Below are positions 8,626-17,634 of a stretch of DNA of 64,000 nucleotides, piece by piece. The DNA lies in the NCBI RefSeq assembly GCF_034651555.1, contig NZ_JAYEEQ010000001.1, positions 1 to 64,000 of the forward strand, written 5' to 3'. Both the position numbers and the translations under genes were made by a program. The notes below the pieces were generated by a model. It made no database searches. It worked only from the letters and a program-made list of their open reading frames with translations, and was not told the origin of the DNA. Source of the stretch: Aurantibrevibacter litoralis. Its GTDB lineage: Bacteria; Bacteroidota; Bacteroidia; Flavobacteriales; Flavobacteriaceae. The stretch's first letter is position 1. The number at the start of each line of letters is the position of its first letter.

Positions 8626-9726
8626 ATGGTACAACACTTTTTTATCCTCTGCTCAGGGGCAGATACGACGATTCTAAAAAGCTGTTCTTTGGGAGAGCAA
8701 AACAAGTATGCCGGTATTGGGGCTACGGTTTTCTTTACGGCTGTTATGGCTTGTATTGCTGCGTCTTACGCCCTATACACGGTATTTGATAATGCCTATA
8801 CTGCCATTTTCTTTGGTCTTGTTTGGGGCTTGTTAATCTTTAATCTGGATCGATTTATTGTTTCTACCATTAAAAAAAGAAATAGTTTTAAAAGCGAGCT
8901 TCTACAGGCTGTTCCCCGAATTGTCTTAGCGGTGATTATTGCAGTAGTAATATCCAAACCTTTGGAAATGAAAATTTTTGAAAAGGAAATTAATCAGGTG
9001 TTGCTCGAAAAGAAGAACGAGCTCACCTTAGCCAATAAAGATCAGATTGCCCTGCAGTACCATCCTGCGTTAAACGATTTAAACCAGAATATTGAGGCGC
9101 TAAAAGCCGAAGTAACCGCAAAAGAAATTGAAACCAATGCCTTGTACGATACGTTTATTGCTGAAGCGGAAGGCACATCAGGAACAAAACGTTTGGGAAA
9201 AGGGCCTGTATACAAAGAAAAGCGCGAAAAACACGATGCTGCTTTGGCAGAATTACAGCAACTAAAAGCAACCAACACCCAAAAAATAACGGATTTGGAA
9301 GGGCAAATTTCTACCTTAAATACGGAACATACAGAAGCGATAAAAAATTCCCAACCTATAATTGATGGCTTCGATGGACTTATGGCTCGGATCGATGCCT
9401 TAAACAAATTGCCCTGGTGGCCTTCTTTCTTTATTTTTCTGTTGTTTCTGGCCATAGAAACTTCGCCTATCATTTCGAAATTGCTATCTCCAAAGGGAAG
9501 TTATGATTATAAACTGGAAGAAGAAGAAACCGTGGTGGCTACATGGGTAGCCCAAGAAATACAGCAACGAGAACAACTTTTTGCGGCTGATTCCGCCCTG
9601 AATTCTAAAATATACGGGGAAATTGCCGAGGAAGAAGCGGTATATGCCTATAAGAAAAAGAAAGCCGAAGAGTTGCTGCGGTTACAAGCAGATGCGTTTC
9701 ACGATTTACAAATAAAGAGGTTATAG
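8626..9726 (+). CDS. DUF4407 membrane protein
   Basis: I use the ATG at 8626 (MVQHFFILCSGAD), since family members begin with a short FF.CSGA segment. The 366 residues have two membrane hairpins near the N-terminus (FFTAVMACIAASYALY, AIFFGLVWGLLIFNLDRFI, VLAVIIAVVISKPLEM), a long coiled coil (about residues 130-250) rich in Lys, Glu and Gln, another membrane segment (PSFFIFLLFLAIETSPI) and a charged tail. This is the layout of DUF4407 proteins. The function of the family is unknown; the topology suggests an inner-membrane protein with a large extramembrane coiled coil. The gene ends within the last codons of the converging DUF998 gene (6-base overlap). Confidence 0.8.
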   Translation: MVQHFFILCSGADTTILKSCSLGEQNKYAGIGATVFFTAVMACIAASYALYTVFDNAYTAIFFGLVWGLLIFNLDRFIVSTIKKRNSFKSELLQAVPRIVLAVIIAVVISKPLEMKIFEKEINQVLLEKKNELTLANKDQIALQYHPALNDLNQNIEALKAEVTAKEIETNALYDTFIAEAEGTSGTKRLGKGPVYKEKREKHDAALAELQQLKATNTQKITDLEGQISTLNTEHTEAIKNSQPIIDGFDGLMARIDALNKLPWWPSFFIFLLFLAIETSPIISKLLSPKGSYDYKLEEEETVVATWVAQEIQQREQLFAADSALNSKIYGEIAEEEAVYAYKKKKAEELLRLQADAFHDLQIKRL

Positions 9727-10335
9727 TTTTTTGATATAGATGGCAGTATACACTATCCAAAAAAGGATACTTCCTTCTATAATTCGTTGTTGAAGTCCAA
9801 CGTAAGTTCCGAAGGGATTTTGGGCTAGCACAAGCATCAAACAAAAAGCGGTCATCCCACAAAAAAGGGAAACTTTGTAGAGTCGAGTTCCATGAGTCCA
9901 TTTTGTCGCTTTAATTCCGATAGCTACCATACAGGGGGGAACAATCAGATAGGTCAATGCTCCCATAGCATTGTGGATCATCTGTGATATACTCGGATTG
10001 ATAAGTTCCGGGTTACATCCTGCATCACATGGAAATAGACTTACCACTACAGTAGCTAATCCATAAAAAATACCGATTCCGTAAAAACTCCATTTCATTA
10101 AGGGCGATCGGGGTAACACCGTGGGGGATAAAAAAGCAAAGAGCGCTATGCATATTCCGGCGGGAATGTATAATCCATATCGCAATTGTGGCCCATAAGG
10201 CGTTCCGGTAGCGTAACTTTCACTAATATAGTGCTGAACATGACTATTAGATTCAAATTGGAGTCCGCCCAAAATTACTGCCGTAACAAAGAGCAATACC
10301 CCAAGAATCCCTGAATAAAAAATACGTTGTTTCAT
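9721..10335 (-). CDS. DUF998 family membrane protein
   Basis: The 204 residues form about six membrane segments. The loop FPCDAGCNPE and the helix ISQMIHNAMGALTYL carry the family features (paired Cys, and a His in a membrane helix). DUF998 proteins are integral membrane proteins of unknown function. The gene converges on the DUF4407 gene with a 6-base overlap. A family I repeat copy lies just upstream of its start. Confidence 0.75.
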   Translation of the reverse strand: MKQRIFYSGILGVLLFVTAVILGGLQFESNSHVQHYISESYATGTPYGPQLRYGLYIPAGICIALFAFLSPTVLPRSPLMKWSFYGIGIFYGLATVVVSLFPCDAGCNPELINPSISQMIHNAMGALTYLIVPPCMVAIGIKATKWTHGTRLYKVSLFCGMTAFCLMLVLAQNPFGTYVGLQQRIIEGSILFWIVYTAIYIKKL

Positions 10336-10347
10336 AGGTTAAAGTTT

Positions 10348-10475
10348 CATCTAAAGATTCCCCAATCCTTTGGTCGGGGTTTCCGCTTTACCGCTCCGCT
10401 TGCGCAAAGCTTGTTGAGGTATGGAGAAGTCGGAACTGCAAAATGGCAGTTCCGGGTGAGGTAAAATTCCATCCC
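10348..10475. repeat. Dispersed repeat family I, copy 2 (left part)
   Basis: The core ATCTAAAGATTCCCC is followed by a GGTCGGGGTTTCC block, a GAAGTCGGAACTG...CAGTTCCGGGTGAGGTAAAAT block, and a divergent middle segment. It lacks the right half found in the copies at 7132 and 49937. It fills the gap between two minus-strand genes. Confidence 0.65.
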
Positions 10476-11488
10476 TAATATGGGGTGGAATTTCCCCACA
10501 TACGCATCCAAAGCGCTGCCAATAATTTCTTGGCATCGGGTCGTAATTTTGGTTTTTCAATCACTTCAATCTCGTCCTTTACTTTTAGCAGTTCATAGGA
10601 AAAAGCGAATCGGGTTTCACTAGGATCCAAACTCAACAATCCAAAACGCAAATCATTAAAAAACAAGCTATTTTCCTGTTGTGTAATCGTGTGCCAGCCT
10701 TCTGTAATGTTGATAAGGCGCTTAATCTTATCTTTTGTAACCAAATCCCCCAACAACTCATGATTTTTTGGATAGGATGTAAACGCAATTTCGTCGGAAT
10801 CAAAAAAGGAATAATTCCCTAACAAATAGGTATCCCCTGTATCTATGTTTGCAGTCCATAAAATAGTATTAAAGGGGGTAGGCCGAACTGAAATTTGTTC
10901 GTAAGCAATCTGCTGGGCCTTCAAACTATGGACGAAAGTTTTATAAGCCAGTCCCTTTAAAAGGATGGTAAGAACCAGATAACCACTACTTATGGCTAAT
11001 CCTAAGGTATTGTATTTCCTTCTTTTGGATGAAGTTCGTTTTTCGCACATGGCTAAAATAAGAAAGAGTAAAAACGGAAGCGTATACAGTGGATCAATTA
11101 CAAAAATAGTTTGAAAAGCCAGTCGCATTTCAAAGGGCCAAAACAGTTGCGTTCCCCAGGTGGTAAAAGCGTCCAAAATGGGATGGGTAAATAGGCCTAA
11201 AAACATAAGAAGCGTCCAATCCTTCCACCCTGCATCGGCTTTCTTTTCGACCTTGTTAATGAGCCATCCAAATACCGGCGCAAAAAGCAAGGAAAAGAAG
11301 AGCGAGTGACTAAATCCTCTGTGCCATACTATTGCGGTAACCGTGTCGGTAAAATGTCCGCTTAATACATCCAAATCTGGGATTGTACCCGCAATGGCTC
11401 CATAAAGCATGGCTTTATTCCCCACCTTTTTGCCCAAAACGGCCTCTCCAACCGCAGCACCAAGTATAATTTGCGTTAGTGAATCCAT
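10475..11488 (-). CDS. YdjM-like membrane-bound metal-dependent hydrolase
   Basis: The protein has 337 residues. The N-terminal MDSLTQIILGAAVGEAVLG, then GTIPDLDV, WHRGFSHSLFF and HPILDAFTTWGTQLFWPF, are the conserved His/Asp-containing motifs of the YdjM (DUF457) family of inner-membrane proteins, predicted to bind metal. About four to five membrane segments occupy the first 190 residues, and a soluble C-terminal region of about 140 residues follows. The substrate is unknown. The end of the gene touches repeat copy 2. Confidence 0.8.
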   Translation of the reverse strand: MDSLTQIILGAAVGEAVLGKKVGNKAMLYGAIAGTIPDLDVLSGHFTDTVTAIVWHRGFSHSLFFSLLFAPVFGWLINKVEKKADAGWKDWTLLMFLGLFTHPILDAFTTWGTQLFWPFEMRLAFQTIFVIDPLYTLPFLLFLILAMCEKRTSSKRRKYNTLGLAISSGYLVLTILLKGLAYKTFVHSLKAQQIAYEQISVRPTPFNTILWTANIDTGDTYLLGNYSFFDSDEIAFTSYPKNHELLGDLVTKDKIKRLINITEGWHTITQQENSLFFNDLRFGLLSLDPSETRFAFSYELLKVKDEIEVIEKPKLRPDAKKLLAALWMRMWGNSTPY

Positions 11489-11587
11489 GCGTTCATGTGT
11501 ATGTTGTGTGTGCTATAAAAGACATCTTGTGTTGCCGTTTCAAAGTAACAATTAAAAGTCTTTAGTGTATCATTTTACCTATGCTTT

Positions 11588-13360
11588 TTAATCCACAATC
11601 CCCATTTTTTTCAACAGAAAAGAGGCGTTCATATTTTGGCAAATGCCTTTTTTAAAGGTATAATCAAAATGCAATTCGTTGTTTACAATTTCCGCATCAA
11701 AATAGTAATTCTGCAATTGCTTCATTTCTTCGGCCGCCTCGCAAAGACTTAAATCGTGGGTGGCAATAATGCCGGTAGCTTTGGCACCGACCAGCTTTTC
11801 TAAAAATTTACGCGAACCTATGGCCTTATCGCTGCTGTTGGTGCCTTTTAAAATCTCGTCTAATACAATAAAATAGGTGTCGCTTTCTAAGGCATCTACA
11901 ATAAATCGCAACCGCTTCAACTCAGAAAAAAAGTAAGACTCTTCATCGGTAAGCGAATCGGTGGTGCGCATGCTGGTAATTAGTTTCATTGGACAATAAT
12001 CCATCTTTGCGGCACAAACGGGAAGTCCCACATTAGCCATCATAATCTGTAGGGATACGGTGCGCAAAAAGGTACTTTTTCCCGCCATATTGGCTCCTGT
12101 GACGATGAAAAATTGGGTTTTCTCAATATGAATATTATTTAACACCCTTTTGTTCGGAGCCAATAGGGGATGTCCAACTTTCGTTGCGGTTAACAGCACT
12201 GAACCGTCAGTTATGGTAGGAAAAGTATAATCGGGGTGATTAAAAGCAAAGTTCCCCAGACTGTTATAGGCATCGAAAGTAGCCACGGTATCAAACCATT
12301 TCGCTACGTCTATGCCATGTTCCCCAATCCATTTTTCAATACGATACGCCTTGTGCAGACCTTGTAGAAAAAAACCATTGGCAAAAATAAGGTACAGAAG
12401 ATTGTTGTTGTGATCTAAGGTATGTAATATGTCTGAAAAGGTTTTTAGCAAGTCGGAAGTCTTCTTTTCTGCATAAACTAAATTTTGTTGTTGTTCTTTT
12501 AATAATGACGATTGAAATTCGATGCCTTCCAACTGCACGATTAACTGCTGGTATTGTCTAAATGTACTTTGAGCGTTCTCTGCGAAAGCTGCCAGTTTCC
12601 GAATTTTTCCGAAGAAAAAAAAGGAAAAACACAGGCCTATAGACAACCAAATAAGAAGTGCTGAAAAGGGCAAAAGGGAGAAGAAGGTCGCTATTAAAAT
12701 TGCTATGGAGCCTACTGAAAAAAGAGGCGTAAAGTATTTTATACGCTGGGAAACAAAGGGTTGATATTTTTCTAACCACGTCGCAATAGTTCTGGTGTCT
12801 GTAGAGGTCTTAATAAGCGCGGCCACCCCAGAAAACTCCTGACGCCATTCGGGAAGTTCGCTAAGTTCCCGAATGGCTTTCTGCTTCACTACTATGTGCT
12901 GTATTGCATTTTCCGTAAACACCGCTGCCAGCGCAGCACTTCCTTCTCGTAACGCAGTTCTGTTAGCATACTGATAAAAAGAACCCCGACCAAACAAGTC
13001 GATATCCTGACTAAAATAATGGGCCGGATTTTTAAATTCATTTCCTTCGGGTAAATGATGAAAATTGCGGTTTTGTACCTCAAGTTCGGTAGTATTAATG
13101 CTGATAAGTGCCTTGGTTTTATCATGAAGATATTGCAACCGAGTATGTCTGGAAACCAGAAACAGAAACAGGGCAACGCCTACTGCACTTATCCCTAAAA
13201 CCAATTGTGTATTTCCAAAGGTCCAATACACCAAAAAAACAATCAGAAGAAATATAGTTAGCCTTAACATGCCTGAAACATACAGTTGCTTTTTAACCTT
13301 GGCCAGTTGGGCACGGTGGGTATGTAACTGCCTTTTGTAAAAGGAAATAGGATCTTTCAT
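11588..13360 (-). CDS. MutS-family DNA mismatch-repair-like ATPase
   Basis: The protein has 590 residues. The C-terminal third is a MutS ATPase: Walker A TGANMAGKSTFLRT near residue 420, MRTTDSLTDEESYFFSELKR, Walker B YFIVLDEILKGTNS and the His motif IATHDLS. The N-terminal mismatch-recognition domain of true MutS is absent; instead two pairs of membrane-like hydrophobic stretches occur (LTIFLLIVFLVYW, VALFLFLVS and later ILIATFFSLLPF, LLIWLSIGLCFSFFFF). This is the short membrane-associated MutS-like family common in Bacteroidetes. A role in mismatch repair is not established. It is probably monocistronic. Confidence 0.85.
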   Translation of the reverse strand: MKDPISFYKRQLHTHRAQLAKVKKQLYVSGMLRLTIFLLIVFLVYWTFGNTQLVLGISAVGVALFLFLVSRHTRLQYLHDKTKALISINTTELEVQNRNFHHLPEGNEFKNPAHYFSQDIDLFGRGSFYQYANRTALREGSAALAAVFTENAIQHIVVKQKAIRELSELPEWRQEFSGVAALIKTSTDTRTIATWLEKYQPFVSQRIKYFTPLFSVGSIAILIATFFSLLPFSALLIWLSIGLCFSFFFFGKIRKLAAFAENAQSTFRQYQQLIVQLEGIEFQSSLLKEQQQNLVYAEKKTSDLLKTFSDILHTLDHNNNLLYLIFANGFFLQGLHKAYRIEKWIGEHGIDVAKWFDTVATFDAYNSLGNFAFNHPDYTFPTITDGSVLLTATKVGHPLLAPNKRVLNNIHIEKTQFFIVTGANMAGKSTFLRTVSLQIMMANVGLPVCAAKMDYCPMKLITSMRTTDSLTDEESYFFSELKRLRFIVDALESDTYFIVLDEILKGTNSSDKAIGSRKFLEKLVGAKATGIIATHDLSLCEAAEEMKQLQNYYFDAEIVNNELHFDYTFKKGICQNMNASFLLKKMGIVD

Positions 13361-13450
13361 TGGGTGTTGTATGCTACCGGATTGCTAAAAAGCATAAAGA
13401 TATCAATACTACCTAGTTTATTATCAATAAACTTTGATTCTTATAACACT

Positions 13451-13482
13451 ATTGCTTATTAATCCAAGAAACATTACTTTTG
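13451..13482 (+). promoter_or_regulatory. Bacteroidetes-type promoter for the 13.5 kb pair
   Basis: ATTG (13451-13454), 20 bases, then TACTTTTG (13475-13482) fits the TTTG/TAnnTTTG consensus, apart from one base in the upstream box. It lies 60 bases before the start codon. Confidence 0.5.
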
Positions 13483-13541
13483 TATAAGTTTTCAAATAGC
13501 ACTATATTTAGTAATTAGTTTGTTATGAAAACATACTTTTC

Positions 13542-13994
13542 ATGGTAGGTAAATCGGAAAATAATTTAAATTTATTAGACTTTGGTATTGTAGGCGAACA
13601 ATTATCTATAAGTGAACTACTGCATTCTTCATATGTAAGAGGTCGGGAAGATTTTCAAAAGGAAGTTGAAGTTGATTTTAAAAAAAATATCCAATCCGCG
13701 GCTCATTCTTCTTCATTATTAAAATCAAAATTATCGGAAATTGGAGTTGATGTAAAGGATATGTATTTAAAGATTGTCAATTTCAATACATTCAAATGCC
13801 TCGTAATTCTCAACAAAGAAGATTATTACTCCGAAAACAAAAGATGGACATCTTATAAAATTTCTGAACAGATCAATAACACGAATAGCAGAATTGATTT
13901 GACTTTTTCCTTTATGTCAAGCTCTGAACAGCTTATGGTTGACAACATTACTTCAGATGGTTTCATTTTTAAGTATGGCACAGAAAAAGTATAA
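13542..13994 (+). CDS. Hypothetical protein, first gene of an AT-rich pair
   Basis: The 150 residues show no domain I can name. The sequence is charged and soluble, with SISELLHSSYVRGREDFQKEV near the N-terminus and a helical Lys/Ser-rich middle. Its 3' end overlaps the next gene by 20 bases, so translational coupling is likely. Base composition is visibly richer in A+T than the flanking MutS-like and YjbR genes, suggesting acquisition. The pair layout resembles small two-gene accessory systems, but there is no proof of a toxin-antitoxin or defence role. Confidence 0.6.
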   Translation: MVGKSENNLNLLDFGIVGEQLSISELLHSSYVRGREDFQKEVEVDFKKNIQSAAHSSSLLKSKLSEIGVDVKDMYLKIVNFNTFKCLVILNKEDYYSENKRWTSYKISEQINNTNSRIDLTFSFMSSSEQLMVDNITSDGFIFKYGTEKV

Positions 13995-14415
13995 TGCATT
14001 CGAACACGCTTCCCATAATTTAAGAGCCCATAATTTCGTTAAACAATCCGGAGAATTTCCCGATTGGGAAATTACTACTGCGTTTTATAGCTGTCTTAAG
14101 TTCTTTGAAGGAAGCCTATTTCCTGAGACCTATTTACACCCGGGAAAAGAAGACACTGGTGAAAAGAGAGAGTTTCAATCTTATAATGAATATAAACAGG
14201 TTTTTTCCAGATTTTGTCAGGGTACACCTCACGACATCATGAAAAGGTTTGTTAAGCACAATACTAATCTTCATATCTGGAATAGCTACAATGACCTTTA
14301 CGATCTTTGTCATAATTCCAGATATAAAAATTATCAAATTGACCCACGGGATTTGCAAATAACAAAATCATCCTTGGAAGCTATCAGATTATATTGCACT
14401 ATTAATTTGAAGTAA
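13975..14415 (+). CDS. Hypothetical protein with HEPN-like features
   Basis: I prefer the ATG at 13975 (MAQKKYNAFEHASHN), since an earlier ATG at 13939 adds 12 residues unlike the rest. The 146 residues are mostly helical. The block FPDWEITTAFYSCLKFFEG recalls the conserved helix of HEPN-type nucleotide or RNase domains (Y/F-x-D-W-x-x-x-x-x-Y-Y-x-x-x-H), and YNDLYDLCHNSRYKNY resembles their closing helix. A canonical R-x4-6-H motif is only weakly suggested by RFVKHN. It overlaps the upstream gene by 20 bases. The HEPN assignment is tentative. Confidence 0.5.
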   Translation: MAQKKYNAFEHASHNLRAHNFVKQSGEFPDWEITTAFYSCLKFFEGSLFPETYLHPGKEDTGEKREFQSYNEYKQVFSRFCQGTPHDIMKRFVKHNTNLHIWNSYNDLYDLCHNSRYKNYQIDPRDLQITKSSLEAIRLYCTINLK

Positions 14416-14430
14416 AATGCATCTATTCCC

Positions 14431-14790
14431 TTATAAGCCCTCCAAATCCGTCTTTAACTTTTTGGTTAATCCGGCTACCACCAAATCATAGGAGTGGTCT
14501 ATTAATTCTATAAGGAGTTTTTGGGGTAGGTTTTCTTCCAAATGCAACGTATTCCAATGTGTTTTATTCATATGATAGGCACCTGTAATGCTGCCATCAT
14601 AAATCTCCCTTAGCTCCAAAGCCCTTTCCGGATCGCATTTTAAACTAGCTTGCAATGGAACTCGATCCAAAGAAGTCAAAGCAAACATCTTTCCCATAAC
14701 CTTGAAAACCAAAGTGCTTTCATCGAAAGGAAATTCTTCGGTTACTCCCTGTTTACTGAGGCAATAGCTGCGGAATTCTTCGATATTCAT
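14431..14790 (-). CDS. MmcQ/YjbR family DNA-binding protein
   Basis: The 119-residue protein has the YjbR fold markers: an N-terminal IEEFRSYCLSKQGVTEEFPF, then VFKVMGKMFAL, SLKCDPERALELRE and the C-terminal HWNTLHLEENLP...LIDHSYDLVVAGL. The family fold (CyaY-like) binds DNA in the cases studied, but the cellular role is unclear. It follows the GNAT gene 4 bases away on the same strand, so the two are likely co-transcribed. Confidence 0.88.
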   Translation of the reverse strand: MNIEEFRSYCLSKQGVTEEFPFDESTLVFKVMGKMFALTSLDRVPLQASLKCDPERALELREIYDGSITGAYHMNKTHWNTLHLEENLPQKLLIELIDHSYDLVVAGLTKKLKTDLEGL

Positions 14791-14794
14791 GGCG

Positions 14795-15331
14795 CTAACT
14801 TTTTTGCGAAGCTATAAGGTTTTCCGGAGTTTCCCAAACCATGCGACATACGGAAACTGCGGTATCCCCAATGTCATCGGCACGTGCGGTTTCTACGTGC
14901 GCCGCTCCAAAATGCACATAAAATTCAAAGGCATTTACATTGGCCTCCAAAACCCACAAATAGACTTTGGAAAGCGGATTGTTTTCTGCCGATTTGGATG
15001 CTACTTTACGTATTAATTCTTTGCCAATGCCTTTCCCTTTGGCTTCTTTAGAAACATGCAAATTATCTATTAATGTGCCATACTGAGGATCGGCATCTAA
15101 AAAAGCACAGACAAATCCTATGAGTTTACCATCCTTCTCGGCCACTATCGTAAACTGATTTGCAGCCGGGGAAGTCAACCGTTTTTCCCAAACGGCAGTG
15201 CGATCCTGATACACCTCATGATCCAAAAAATAATCACTATAAGAACCTCGATAATTTTCCTGCCAACTACGGGTGTGCAATTTCGCAATTTCAACGAAAT
15301 CGGCTGTGGCTGCTAAACGGTAAGAAACCAT
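14795..15331 (-). CDS. GNAT family N-acetyltransferase
   Basis: The 178-residue protein has the acetyl-CoA loop SKEAKGKGIGKELI (motif A, R/Q-x-x-G-x-G/A), preceded by the beta strand GTLIDNLHVS and followed by the C-terminal NVNAFEFYVHFGA. The N-terminal YRLAATADFVEIAKLHTRSW is typical of GNAT proteins acting on small molecules or protein N-termini. The substrate is unknown. It sits in a tight minus-strand run with the YjbR-like gene downstream and the Dabb gene upstream. Confidence 0.88.
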   Translation of the reverse strand: MVSYRLAATADFVEIAKLHTRSWQENYRGSYSDYFLDHEVYQDRTAVWEKRLTSPAANQFTIVAEKDGKLIGFVCAFLDADPQYGTLIDNLHVSKEAKGKGIGKELIRKVASKSAENNPLSKVYLWVLEANVNAFEFYVHFGAAHVETARADDIGDTAVSVCRMVWETPENLIASQKS

Positions 15332-15340
15332 TTGAAGGAT

Positions 15341-15754
15341 TTAAATGCCAACAGCATCATATACAATCACCTTATTCCAAAGATTGCTAGATTCTTCTAT
15401 AAAGGTTAAGTGTACCTCCTCTGTTTGATAGGCTTCTTGTGAAGCAGCCGAATCAAAGGTAACCACCATGGAATAGGTAAAAGAACCATCGACTACGTCG
15501 CGGGTGGCCTTTGGAGGGGTGCCTATAAATGCGGTTTTGGCGTATTTAGAACTGCCTAAAAACTTTTTAAGAGAGGTTTCGAATTTAGCTCTGTCTTCTT
15601 TGCTATCCGGATTTTTTAACCAGAAATAAACGTTGTGCGCAAAATTGGAATCGAATTCTTTCATAGTGTCTTTAGTTTGACTGTAACTTAATTGTGCGAT
15701 AAGTAAAAATAAGATAATGGGTATTTGTTTTTTCATTTTTTTCATTTTTTTCAT
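15341..15754 (-). CDS. Dabb-domain protein with signal peptide
   Basis: The protein has 137 residues. A Lys/Met-rich N-terminus is followed by the hydrophobic core IPIILFLLIAQLSYS ending at SQT, a plausible signal peptidase site, so the protein is exported. The mature part has HNVYFWLKNPDSKEDRAKFE and the later SYSMVVTFDSAASQEAY, the pattern of the stress-responsive dimeric alpha/beta-barrel (Dabb) family. The start region is a threefold tandem ATGAAAAAA, giving three in-frame start codons (15754, 15745, 15736). Which one is used cannot be decided. Confidence 0.8.
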   Translation of the reverse strand: MKKMKKMKKQIPIILFLLIAQLSYSQTKDTMKEFDSNFAHNVYFWLKNPDSKEDRAKFETSLKKFLGSSKYAKTAFIGTPPKATRDVVDGSFTYSMVVTFDSAASQEAYQTEEVHLTFIEESSNLWNKVIVYDAVGI

Positions 15755-16105
15755 TTTTGAAATTACGATCAGTCAATAGACGGAAGTCGGCAGACCGAAG
15801 ATGTTTTATTAAGGAGCCAATTTAGTTAATTTTGCTTTTAAATGCTATCATCTGAAGGTCATTCTTGCAATTTCTAACGCTTTACTTTTTTGCTGTTTGC
15901 TGTTTGCTTTTAGCTTTTAGCTGTTTGCTGTTTGCTTTTGGTTATTAGCTGCCGGTTGTTTGCTTTTAGCTGCTTGAAGCAAAATAAGAGTTGAAAAGAT
16001 AAAATTAGAAACCTTATATTTTTTCGCAGATGGCAATTACTCGTATTTCGTACTTCTAATTTCGTATTTTCCAACTACATAATGATTCATAGCCTATTGT
16101 AAGGG
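15755..16105. repeat. Intergenic region with short tandem repeats
   Basis: Between about 15885 and 15980 the sequence is a low-complexity array of GCTGTTT and GCTTTTA units. The spacing is irregular and there are no conserved spacers, so it is not a CRISPR. The rest of the gap shows nothing supportable. Confidence 0.6.
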
Positions 16106-16720
16106 TTAATCTTCTAATATCTGTTTTTCATGATGGCGAATTTCCAATGCAGAATAGTCCAATTTCCAATCAATAGTTTCCACAATTTTTTCTATTAAAA
16201 GAACGGCTTGTAGTGCTTCTTTGCGAGCGGTTACCATTAATCCACTTTGGGGTATTTTTTCCCGGATATGCTTTTTTGCCTCCTGATTTAATGCCGTTAG
16301 GTCATCTGGAGAAAAAGAATTGAACATGCCGTTTTGTATGTCGTAAAACTGCAACTCGGGTTCTATAGAAAGTACTTCGGGTTCTGGGAAATTGGTTAAA
16401 ATTATGGTCTTTTTCCCGGTATCGGCATGCATCAACACCTTTTTAAGGTCGTACCCAATCAGCGCCCTGGCATGTATAATTATGAGTGCTTTTTTCCGAC
16501 TACTTACTAAACTTAGAAAGCGCTCTTTGGTGTTTTCATAGCGATAAATTTCGGCGAAATCGCCTTCAACCGTTATGAGTTTACAGACGCTTCTAATTTT
16601 ATCTAATAAGATAATAGATTGATGTTCGGTAAGCTCCTTGCCTTTCTTAGCACGAAAGAAGGAAAAAAGCCAGTACATCAATATAGCCCCTAAAACAAGG
16701 CCTAAAAAGGCTTCCAACAT
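16106..16720 (-). CDS. DUF4230 domain-containing protein
   Basis: I start at MLEAFLGLVLGAILMYWLF (ATG at 16720), since the membrane anchor then lies at the N-terminus as in relatives; 23 more codons are open upstream. The 204 residues consist of one membrane segment followed by a soluble domain with SVCKLITVEGDFAEIYRY, KALIIIHARALIGYDL and FYDIQNGMFNSFSPDDL, which are hallmarks of DUF4230. The function is unknown. It is probably anchored in the inner membrane with the domain outside. It follows the cyclase gene on the same strand. Confidence 0.82.
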   Translation of the reverse strand: MLEAFLGLVLGAILMYWLFSFFRAKKGKELTEHQSIILLDKIRSVCKLITVEGDFAEIYRYENTKERFLSLVSSRKKALIIIHARALIGYDLKKVLMHADTGKKTIILTNFPEPEVLSIEPELQFYDIQNGMFNSFSPDDLTALNQEAKKHIREKIPQSGLMVTARKEALQAVLLIEKIVETIDWKLDYSALEIRHHEKQILED

Positions 16721-16875
16721 AGTATTTAATTGTTTTTGCTTCCTCCAAAGTTCCGCAAAGATACTTAAAGATATATACTTTAGAATCATTGTGAGTTATC
16801 GGTTTGACGAAACCCTTGAAATAAGACTTCTTTCAAACCAAGAAGCCTCTATACCCATTTCCCCGTTTTTTACTG

Positions 16876-17622
16876 CTATAAAATTTTATACAGCACCGGC
16901 CTGCTTGGGCTGGCATCATTCTCAAAAGGCGCCATTTGCAAATCTAAAAAGTAACTGCCATCCTTAATGGAATTGTCTACATATATAAATTCCGTAATAG
17001 TGGCGTGTTGCCTTATAGTACCATTAAAATCCCAAAAGGCTTTGTGCGCCAAAAGGGCACCCTGATCGTTTTCCTTATCCACAGACGGTAAATCAATGAG
17101 CAGGTGTTGCAATTCTCTTGCAACCAAAAATTGGGCAGCCTCTTCTAATACATACGGCGGATTGGTATGGGAATATTGCCTGGACAATTTAGCTGTTACA
17201 TTGGGTAAGGTGCGTATCACTAGGGCTTCCGGTAATTTGTTGCCCAAAGCGTATTCTAGTTGTTTTCTGGATATTACAAAATTGTCTTTTTGCTTTTCGG
17301 GAGCAATCGTAATCACCTCTGCCAAAAAGAAAAATCGATCTAAATTTTTATTTACCGAATAAAACTCCTTGGTGATATGGCCCACACATTCGGTATGGGT
17401 GCCATGGGCATGGGGATTAAATTGGATATCATTAAAGTTGGTGGAGCCGCCGGCGGACACCTTTCCGACAAAACTCCCCTCGCTATGAGGTTCAATCTTT
17501 GGATGACCCACATACCACGCAGTTACATTGGTCGCATTTCCCCGCAACGGAATAGAAATATCCAAGGGTTTGGAGAGGTCTATGGTATAGGTTGCGGATT
17601 GATGTGTTATGCTTGCAATCAT
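16876..17622 (-). CDS. Cyclase family protein (kynurenine formamidase-like)
   Basis: The 248 residues include the metal-binding motif HAHGTHTECVGHI, equivalent to the HxGTHxDxPxH motif of PF04199 cyclases, and DLSKPLDISIPL at the N-terminus. Members are metal-dependent amide or ester hydrolases such as arylformamidase; the real substrate here is not deducible. The Asp/Pro variant in the motif (HTECVGH) is common in the flavobacterial subgroup. It lies 12 bases after the end of hemW. Confidence 0.8.
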   Translation of the reverse strand: MIASITHQSATYTIDLSKPLDISIPLRGNATNVTAWYVGHPKIEPHSEGSFVGKVSAGGSTNFNDIQFNPHAHGTHTECVGHITKEFYSVNKNLDRFFFLAEVITIAPEKQKDNFVISRKQLEYALGNKLPEALVIRTLPNVTAKLSRQYSHTNPPYVLEEAAQFLVARELQHLLIDLPSVDKENDQGALLAHKAFWDFNGTIRQHATITEFIYVDNSIKDGSYFLDLQMAPFENDASPSRPVLYKIL

Positions 17623-17634
17623 ATGGCGGACTTT

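Noticed and set aside
15885..15980. Repeat array as a CRISPR
   Set aside because: Units are about 7 bases, irregular, with no unique spacers and no cas genes.
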